From: Actinomycetota bacterium
Lineage (GTDB): Bacteria > Actinomycetota > UBA4738
Assembly (NCBI GenBank): GCA_005888465.1
Contig: VAYJ01000102.1
Span: forward strand, 1-10,869
Length of the DNA: 10,869 bases
Direction of reading: 5' to 3'
Of this stretch, positions 6,550 to 10,869 are shown piece after piece. Positions within the stretch are counted from its first letter, which is position 1; every line of letters begins with the position of its first letter. Position numbers and translations under genes: made by a program. Below the pieces are notes generated by a model that saw only the letters and a program-made list of their open reading frames with translations, was not told the DNA's origin and made no database searches.

Positions 6550-7134
6550 ATGGCCGGACCCCGACTGCAGGAGTGGTACCGGAGCGAGGTGCTGCCGGGC
6601 CTCCAGCGCGAGCTCGGCCTCCCGAACCCCATGCGGGTTCCGCGCCTCGAGAAGATCGTCGTGAACATGGGCGTCGGCGACGCGGTTCGCGACGCGAAGC
6701 TCCTGGACGCGGCCGTGGCCGACCTCGCGATCATCACCGGGCAGAAGCCCGCGATCACTCGGGCGCGCAAGTCGATCGCGGCCTTCAAGCTGCGTGCCGG
6801 GATGTCGATCGGTGCCAAGGTGACCCTCCGGGGCGCACGGATGTGGGAGTTCCTAGACCGGCTGCTCGCGACGGCGCTCCCCAGGATCCGGGACTTCCGC
6901 GGGCTCGACCCGGAGGGGTTCGACGGCGGCGGCAACTATTCGATCGGGGTGACCGAGCAATTGATCTTCCCCGAGATCGACTACGACAAGGTGATCAAGG
7001 TGCGAGGGATGGACATCACGATCGTGACCACGGCACCGGACGACGACGAAGGCCGCGCGCTCCTGCGGGCGCTCGGCTTCCCGTTCTCGGGCCAACCCGT
7101 GGTGAGCGTGCTGGCGCCGCCCTCGTCGGTGTAG
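6550..7134 (+). CDS. rplE: 50S ribosomal protein L5
   Basis: L5 binds 5S rRNA in the central protuberance and contacts P-site tRNA. The start is the ATG at 6550, one base after the rplX stop, giving 194 residues. A slightly longer in-frame ATG at 6532 lies inside rplX and adds only MRRRSE, so it is less likely. Motifs are NPMRVPRLEKIVVNMGVGDA, ITGQKPAITRARKSIAAFKL, GMSIGAKVTLRGARMWEFLD, ALPRIRDFRGL, the NYSIGVTEQLIFPEIDYDKV loop, and RGMDITIVTTA. It is a little longer than the 179-187 typical of the family, with the extra residues at the C-terminus. Confidence 0.97.
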   Translation: MAGPRLQEWYRSEVLPGLQRELGLPNPMRVPRLEKIVVNMGVGDAVRDAKLLDAAVADLAIITGQKPAITRARKSIAAFKLRAGMSIGAKVTLRGARMWEFLDRLLATALPRIRDFRGLDPEGFDGGGNYSIGVTEQLIFPEIDYDKVIKVRGMDITIVTTAPDDDEGRALLRALGFPFSGQPVVSVLAPPSSV

Positions 7135-7155
7135 GGCTGGGATCCAGGAGCGTCG

Positions 7156-7344
7156 ATGGCGAAGAAGGCATTGGTCGAGAAGCAGGCGAGGGCGGGACGG
7201 AAGTTCAGCTCGCGGGCCTACACGCGGTGCGCCCGCTGCGGGCGGCAACGTGCCGTGTTCCGCCGGTTCATGTTGTGCCGCATCTGTTTTCGGGAGCTCG
7301 CCCACCAGGGCGACATCCCCGGCTTGACGAAGGCATCGTGGTGA
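7156..7344 (+). CDS. rpsN: 30S ribosomal protein S14, short zinc-binding type Z
   Basis: S14 is a late-assembling protein of the 30S head. This is the short Cys-containing form (62 residues, family about 61). Cysteines are at 25, 28, 41 and 44 (CARC and CRIC), the four expected zinc ligands. The start MAKKALVEKQAR and end AHQGDIPGLTKASW are diagnostic. AGGAG at 7146-7150 precedes the ATG at 7156. Many actinobacteria also carry a longer, zinc-free S14 elsewhere, controlled by zinc status, but that cannot be judged from this window. Confidence 0.97.
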   Translation: MAKKALVEKQARAGRKFSSRAYTRCARCGRQRAVFRRFMLCRICFRELAHQGDIPGLTKASW

Positions 7345-7348
7345 CGTC

Positions 7349-7747
7349 ATGGTGATGACCGATCCGATCGCGGACATGCTCACCCGACTGCGCAACGCCA
7401 CCATGGCCGCCAAGGACGAGGTGGTCATGCCGGCATCTTCGCTCAAGGAGCGCATCGCGAAGATCCTGGTGCGCGAGGGCTATGTGGCCGACGCCGAGGT
7501 GGCTGGCGCAGGGAAGACGCGGACGATCACGATCCACCTGAAGTACGGCCCGCGGCGCGAGAAGACCATTACGGGCATCCGTCGCGTGTCGCGGCCCGGG
7601 CGGCGCGTGTACGCTGGGCGCGACGAGATCCCGAGGGTCCTCGGAGGCCTGGGGATCGCCATCCTCTCTACCTCCCATGGGGTGGTCACCGACCGGCAGG
7701 CGAAGAAGCTTCGCGTGGGCGGTGAAGTGCTGGCGTACGTCTGGTAG
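7349..7747 (+). CDS. rpsH: 30S ribosomal protein S8
   Basis: S8 binds the central domain of 16S rRNA early in 30S assembly and represses the spc operon in E. coli. The product has 132 residues, normal. Motifs are TDPIADMLTRLRNA at the start, MPASSLKERIAKILVREGYV, KYGPRREKTITGIRRVSRPG, RRVYAGRDEIPRVLGGLGIA, and the C-terminal ILSTSHGVVTDRQAKKLRVG followed by GEVLAYVW. The ATG at 7349 is 4 bases after the rpsN stop. A second ATG at 7355 would give MTDPIADML and is nearly as plausible. No strong Shine-Dalgarno sequence separates the two. Confidence 0.97.
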   Translation: MVMTDPIADMLTRLRNATMAAKDEVVMPASSLKERIAKILVREGYVADAEVAGAGKTRTITIHLKYGPRREKTITGIRRVSRPGRRVYAGRDEIPRVLGGLGIAILSTSHGVVTDRQAKKLRVGGEVLAYVW

Positions 7748-7767
7748 CAGGGGGACACAGGCTCGAG

Positions 7768-8313
7768 ATGTCTCGGATCGGCAGACAACCCATCGCCATC
7801 CCGGCGGGCGTGCAGGTCTCGGTTGAGGCCTCGCACGTGGCCGTCTCGGGTCCGCTCGGCGCGCTCGAGCAGGACTTCCACCCGGACATGCGCATCTTGC
7901 TCGACGACGGGACCCTTCGCGTGGAGCGTCCGGACGACGAGCGGCTGCACCGCTCGCTCCACGGCCTGACCCGGACGCTGCTCGCGAACATGGTGGACGG
8001 CGTCACGAAGGGCTACGAGAAGCGGCTGGAGATCGTCGGCGTCGGCTACCGGGCGATCCTCAGGGATGCCGACCTCGAGGTGGCTGCCGGCTATTCCCAC
8101 CCCGTGCTCTTTCGGGCGCCGGCCGGGATCGCCTTCGAGGTTCCGCAGCCGACCCGCATCGTCGTTCGCGGCATCGACAAGCAGCTCGTCGGCGAGACCG
8201 CCGCCAAGATCCGCAAGATCCGCAAGCCAGAGCCCTACAAGGGCAAGGGCATCAGGTACGAGGGCGAGCACGTCCGCAAGAAGGCGGGCAAGGCCGCGAA
8301 GGGAGCTGCGTGA
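7768..8313 (+). CDS. rplF: 50S ribosomal protein L6
   Basis: L6 lies near the factor-binding site at the base of the L7/L12 stalk. The product has 181 residues, normal, and contains the two repeated L6 domains. Motifs are SRIGRQPIAIPAGVQVSVEA, VSGPLGALEQDF, the domain linker LLANMVDGVTKGYEKRLEIV, GVGYRAIL, the second domain around GYSHPVLFRAPAGIAFEVPQ, VRGIDKQLVGETAAKIRKIR, and EPYKGKGIRYEGEHVRKKAG. The ATG follows rpsH by 20 bases. The stop TGA shares its A with the ATG of rplR. Confidence 0.98.
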   Translation: MSRIGRQPIAIPAGVQVSVEASHVAVSGPLGALEQDFHPDMRILLDDGTLRVERPDDERLHRSLHGLTRTLLANMVDGVTKGYEKRLEIVGVGYRAILRDADLEVAAGYSHPVLFRAPAGIAFEVPQPTRIVVRGIDKQLVGETAAKIRKIRKPEPYKGKGIRYEGEHVRKKAGKAAKGAA

Positions 8314-8660
8314 TGCGCACGGAGCGCAAGCGCGCGGCTCGCCTGCACCGCCACGCACGGGTCCGCCGGAAGATCAATGGCACCCCCGAGCGGCCGCGCC
8401 TGGCCGTCTACCGCTCGAACCGACACATCTACGCGCAGCTCGTCGACGACCGCGCGGCCCGCACGGTCGCGTCGGCCTCGGACGCCGAGCTCGCCGAGGG
8501 GAACAAGACCGCCCGGGCGAACCGGGTCGGGAAGCTCCTCGCCGAACGGGCGAAGGAGGCCGGGGTGGAGCAGGCCGTGTTCGACCGAGGCGGACGGCTG
8601 TATCACGGGCGCGTGAAGGCGCTCGCCGAGGGAGCCCGCGAAGCCGGGCTTCGTATCTGA
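8313..8660 (+). CDS. rplR: 50S ribosomal protein L18
   Basis: L18 binds 5S rRNA and tethers it to 23S rRNA. The product has 115 residues from the ATG at 8313 (TGATG overlap with rplF), with GGGAG at 8301-8305 placed 7 bases upstream. A GTG directly before it at 8310 would add one residue and is less likely. Motifs are RLHRHARVRRKINGTPERPR, LAVYRSNRHIYAQLVDD, ASASDAEL and the C-terminal VFDRGGRLYHGRVKALAEGA followed by REAGLRI, which is diagnostic for bacterial L18. Confidence 0.97.
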   Translation: MRTERKRAARLHRHARVRRKINGTPERPRLAVYRSNRHIYAQLVDDRAARTVASASDAELAEGNKTARANRVGKLLAERAKEAGVEQAVFDRGGRLYHGRVKALAEGAREAGLRI

Positions 8661-8676
8661 GGGACGCGAGAGGGAC

Positions 8677-9267
8677 ATGAGGCGATACGACCAGCAGGCA
8701 GAGCACAGCCCCTATGAGGAGCGCGTGGTCGCGATCAATCGCGTGGCCAAGGTCGTCAAGGGCGGCCGGCGCTTCAGCTTCACGGCGCTCGTCGTCGTGG
8801 GCGACGGCGCGGGCCGCGTTGGCGTCGGCTACGGCAAGGCGAAGGAGGTGCCGGCGGCCATCCAGAAGGGCGTGGAGGAAGCGAAGAAGGCGATGTTCCG
8901 GGTGCCGCTCATGGGCACGACGATCCCCCACGAGGTGGTCGCCGAGGACAGCGCCGGCGTCGTGCTCCTGAAGCCGGCGGCGCCGGGCACCGGCGTCATC
9001 GCCGGCGGTCCGGTCCGCGCGGTCGTCGAGGCCGCGGGCATCAAGGACATCCTGTCGAAGTCGCTCGGATCCTCGAACCCGATCAACATCGTCCACGCGA
9101 CGATCGCCGGATTGCGATCCCTCCGCCGCCCGGAGGACATCGCGCGCGGCCGCGGCCGCGACGTGCACGAGATCGCGCCCAGGCCGATGCTGGAGGGGAT
9201 GGCCGAGGCCGAGCTCGCCATGGCGCAGAAGCGCGCCGAGGCGGGTCTGGAGGACACGGATGCCTAA
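8677..9267 (+). CDS. rpsE: 30S ribosomal protein S5
   Basis: S5 sits at the mRNA entry of the 30S subunit and influences decoding accuracy. The product has 196 residues, longer than the 167 of E. coli because of a C-terminal extension (MLEGMAEAELAMAQKRAEAG). Motifs are EERVVAINRVAKVVKGGRRF, the double-stranded-RNA-binding-like domain with FTALVVVGDGAGRVGVGYGK, KEVPAAIQKGVEEAKKAMFR, and the C-terminal domain with GTGVIAGGPVRAVVEAAGIK, SLGSSNPINIVHATIAGLRS. The loop of the classical spectinomycin-resistance region (NRVAKVVKGGRR) has the ordinary sensitive-type sequence. It overlaps rpmD by 8 bases. Confidence 0.98.
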   Translation: MRRYDQQAEHSPYEERVVAINRVAKVVKGGRRFSFTALVVVGDGAGRVGVGYGKAKEVPAAIQKGVEEAKKAMFRVPLMGTTIPHEVVAEDSAGVVLLKPAAPGTGVIAGGPVRAVVEAAGIKDILSKSLGSSNPINIVHATIAGLRSLRRPEDIARGRGRDVHEIAPRPMLEGMAEAELAMAQKRAEAGLEDTDA

Positions 9268-9463
9268 TCAGCTCCGGATCACCCAGGTTCGAAGCGTCAT
9301 CGACCGCTCGAAGGACCAGAAGCGCACCGTGCGCTCGCTCGGCCTGCACCGGATCCGCGACTCAGTCGTCAAGGACGATCGTCCGGAGATCCGCGGCATG
9401 ATCGCGAAGGTGGCCCACCTGGTCCGCGTCGACGAGGTGACGGATGGCGGTGAGGAGCGATGA
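9260..9463 (+). CDS. rpmD: 50S ribosomal protein L30
   Basis: L30 is a small 50S protein missing from some bacterial lineages. The product has 67 residues (family about 58-65 or slightly more). Motifs are LRITQVRSVIDRSKDQKRTV, RSLGLHRIRDSVVKDDRPEI and MIAKVAHLVRVDEV, which cover the whole bacterial L30 profile. GGAGGA at 9249-9254 precedes the ATG at 9260 by 5 bases, inside the end of rpsE. The stop overlaps the rplO ATG (ATGA at 9460-9463), consistent with coupled translation. Confidence 0.97.
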   Translation: MPNQLRITQVRSVIDRSKDQKRTVRSLGLHRIRDSVVKDDRPEIRGMIAKVAHLVRVDEVTDGGEER

Positions 9464-9906
9464 AGCTGCACCACCTCCGCCCGGCCGAGGGCTCGACGCA
9501 TCGCCGCCGCCGGATGGGGCGCGGACGCGCCGCCGGACAGGGCAAGACTGCGGGGCGAGGCACGAAGGGCACCGGCGCCCGGCACAATCCGAAGATCGGC
9601 TTCGAGGGCGGCCAGATGCCGCTGCAGCGCCGGGTCCCCAAGCTGAAGGGCTTCACCAACCCCAACCGCAAGGAGTGGGCGGTGGTGAACGTCGAGCGGC
9701 TCTCGGTGTTCGACGCCGGGGCGGACGTGACGCCCGAGGCGCTGCGCGAGCGCGGCCTGGTGCGCCCGTCGCTCCCGGTGAAGGTCCTGGGGCGGGGCGA
9801 GGTGGACCGCCGCTTGACGGTGCGCGCGCATGCCGTGTCGGGCTCCGCTCGCGCCAAGATCGAGGCAGCCGGCGGGGCCGTCGAGATCATCGAGGCGGTA
9901 CACTGA
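9460..9906 (+). CDS. rplO: 50S ribosomal protein L15
   Basis: L15 is a late-assembling 50S protein with a long unstructured N-terminal arm in the rRNA core. The product has 148 residues, normal. The N-terminal arm is basic and glycine-rich: LHHLRPAEGSTHRRRRMGRG, RAAGQGKTAGRGTKGTGARH. It is followed by FEGGQMPLQRRVPKLKGF, EWAVVNVERLS, and the folded C-terminal domain with VKVLGRGEVDRRLTVRAHAV and AKIEAAGGAVEIIEA. The ATG at 9460 overlaps the rpmD stop. Confidence 0.98.
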   Translation: MKLHHLRPAEGSTHRRRRMGRGRAAGQGKTAGRGTKGTGARHNPKIGFEGGQMPLQRRVPKLKGFTNPNRKEWAVVNVERLSVFDAGADVTPEALRERGLVRPSLPVKVLGRGEVDRRLTVRAHAVSGSARAKIEAAGGAVEIIEAVH

Positions 9907-9923
9907 GGACCCCGACCGGGACT

Positions 9924-9930
9924 GCAGGAG
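9924..9930 (+). promoter_or_regulatory. Ribosome-binding site for secY
   Basis: GCAGGAG lies 10 bases before the GTG at 9941, in the 34-base gap after rplO. It supports the GTG start. The gap holds no terminator-like hairpin with a T-run, so secY is probably on the same message. Confidence 0.65.
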
Positions 9931-9940
9931 CTCGCCACCC

Positions 9941-10869
9941 GTGCTGAAAGCGTTCGGCAACGCATTCAAGATTCCGGACCTTCGCAAGAAGATCCTGTTC
10001 ACGCTGGCGATCATCGCGGTGTTCCGGATCGGCTCGCGCGTCCCCGTCCCCGACCTCAACTTCTCGGCGCTCGCGCAGCTGCAGAACAGCGTGAAGACGC
10101 AGGGTGCCCTGCAGTTCATCGACCTGTTCTCGGGCGGGGCGCTCACCCGGTTCGCCGTGTTCTCGCTGGGGATCATGCCGTACATCACGAGCACGATCAT
10201 CATGCAGCTCCTGACCGTGGTCATCCCGAAGCTCGAGCAGTGGCAGAAGCAGGGCGAAATCGGGATCAAGAAGATCACCCAGGCAACGCGCTACATGACC
10301 GTCGTGCTCGCGCTCCTGCAGTCGACGGGGCTCGTGTTCCTGTTCCACAGCCAGTTCGACGCGATCCGGGTCTTCAACCCGCCGCGCGTCGCGCTGATCG
10401 TGCTTACCCTCACCGCGGGCACCGCGCTCATCATGTGGCTGGGCGAGTTGATCACCCAGCGCGGCATCGGCAACGGCATGTCCATCCTGATCTTCACGAG
10501 CGTGATTTCGCGGCTCCCGGCGGAGGGCTCGGCCATCCTTGCGCAGGCGGGCGCGGCGAAGTTCTGGTTCCTGCTGCTCCTCGGCATCGGGATCACGGTC
10601 GCGGTCGTGTGGATGGAGCAGGGGCAGCGGCGGATCCCGGTCCAGTACGCCAAGCGCGTCGTTGGCCGGCGCATGATGGGCGGCCAGAGCACCTACATCC
10701 CACTCAAGGTGAACCAGGCGGGTGTGATCCCGATCATCTTCGCGTCCTCGGTGCTCTACTTCCCGACGCTGCTGCAGAACGTGGTCCACTGGACGTGGTT
10801 CCAGACGATCGTCAACAACTACCTCTTGAAGCAGTCGAGCGTCGTGTACATGTTCATCTACGGCGGGCT
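9941..10869 (+). CDS. secY: Preprotein translocase subunit SecY, N-terminal part (3' end outside window)
   Basis: SecY is the central channel of the SecYEG translocon in the cytoplasmic membrane. It starts with GTG (read as Met) and 309 residues are visible of an expected 420-440. It begins LKAFGNAFKIPDLRKKILFT. By eye, membrane segments fall at about 17-36 (TM1, with FRIGSRVPVP after it), 71-95 (TM2, FSLGIMPYITSTIIMQLL), 118-137, 148-168, 176-195 (TM5, after RGIGNGMSILIF), 208-226 and 258-280 (TM7, VNQAGVIPIIFASS). The plug region is about 56-70 (ALQFIDLFSGGAL). The cytoplasmic C4 loop at 227-257 carries the conserved RRIPVQYAKR that contacts the ribosome and SecA. Its position after rplO is the classical spc arrangement. 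Confidence 0.97.
   Translation, partial: MLKAFGNAFKIPDLRKKILFTLAIIAVFRIGSRVPVPDLNFSALAQLQNSVKTQGALQFIDLFSGGALTRFAVFSLGIMPYITSTIIMQLLTVVIPKLEQWQKQGEIGIKKITQATRYMTVVLALLQSTGLVFLFHSQFDAIRVFNPPRVALIVLTLTAGTALIMWLGELITQRGIGNGMSILIFTSVISRLPAEGSAILAQAGAAKFWFLLLLGIGITVAVVWMEQGQRRIPVQYAKRVVGRRMMGGQSTYIPLKVNQAGVIPIIFASSVLYFPTLLQNVVHWTWFQTIVNNYLLKQSSVVYMFIYGG

Noticed and set aside
9268..10789. Minus-strand open frames over rpmD-rplO-secY (9268-10278 and 9887-10789)
   Set aside because: They mirror rpmD, rplO and secY, contain no recognisable domain, and have no start context. They are shadows.

Overview
This window is a ribosomal-protein super-operon from a high-GC bacterium. All genes lie on the + strand: the 3' end of the EF-Tu gene (tuf), the complete S10 cluster, the complete spc cluster, and the first part of secY. 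The order is tuf'-rpsJ-rplC-rplD-rplW-rplB-rpsS-rplV-rpsC-rplP-rpmC-rpsQ-rplN-rplX-rplE-rpsN-rpsH-rplF-rplR-rpsE-rpmD-rplO-secY'. I see no accessory genes, mobile elements, RNA genes, CRISPR arrays or intergenic stretches longer than about 40 bases. The many long antisense and out-of-frame ORFs are shadows caused by the very GC-rich third codon positions.

The best taxonomic guess is a deep-branching actinobacterium (Actinomycetota) or a close high-GC relative. The support is: tuf directly before rpsJ; a 102-residue S10; a short zinc-type S14; L30 present; S3 and L3 sequences of actinobacterial character; and L3 with Ala where E. coli L3 has its methylated Gln. Class-level placement is not possible from this alone.

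Layout: positions 1-488 hold the end of tuf. Positions 529-5829 hold the S10 cluster (S10, L3, L4, L23, L2, S19, L22, S3, L16, L29, S17). Positions 5842-9906 hold the spc cluster (L14, L24, L5, S14, S8, L6, L18, S5, L30, L15). From 9941 secY runs off the window. Neighbours overlap by 1-17 bases or lie within about 40 bases, and no terminator or internal promoter is apparent. This fits one long polycistronic message with translational coupling. The products are components of the 30S and 50S subunits, plus EF-Tu, which delivers aminoacyl-tRNA, and SecY, the channel that receives nascent membrane proteins from the ribosome.

The one real anomaly is the rpsS-rplV junction. L22-like coding sequence starts immediately after the S19 stop, in the same reading frame, separated by a single TAG. 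There is no room for the usual L22 N-terminus and no ordinary start codon at the expected place. This may be an S19-L22 frame joined through a UAG, a truncated L22 using a downstream GTG, or a sequence or assembly error. Smaller oddities are a roughly 60-residue acidic extension on L29, a His-to-Leu change in the conserved DHPHGGGEG loop of L2, a short insertion in S3, and a Gly at a usually aromatic site of L16.
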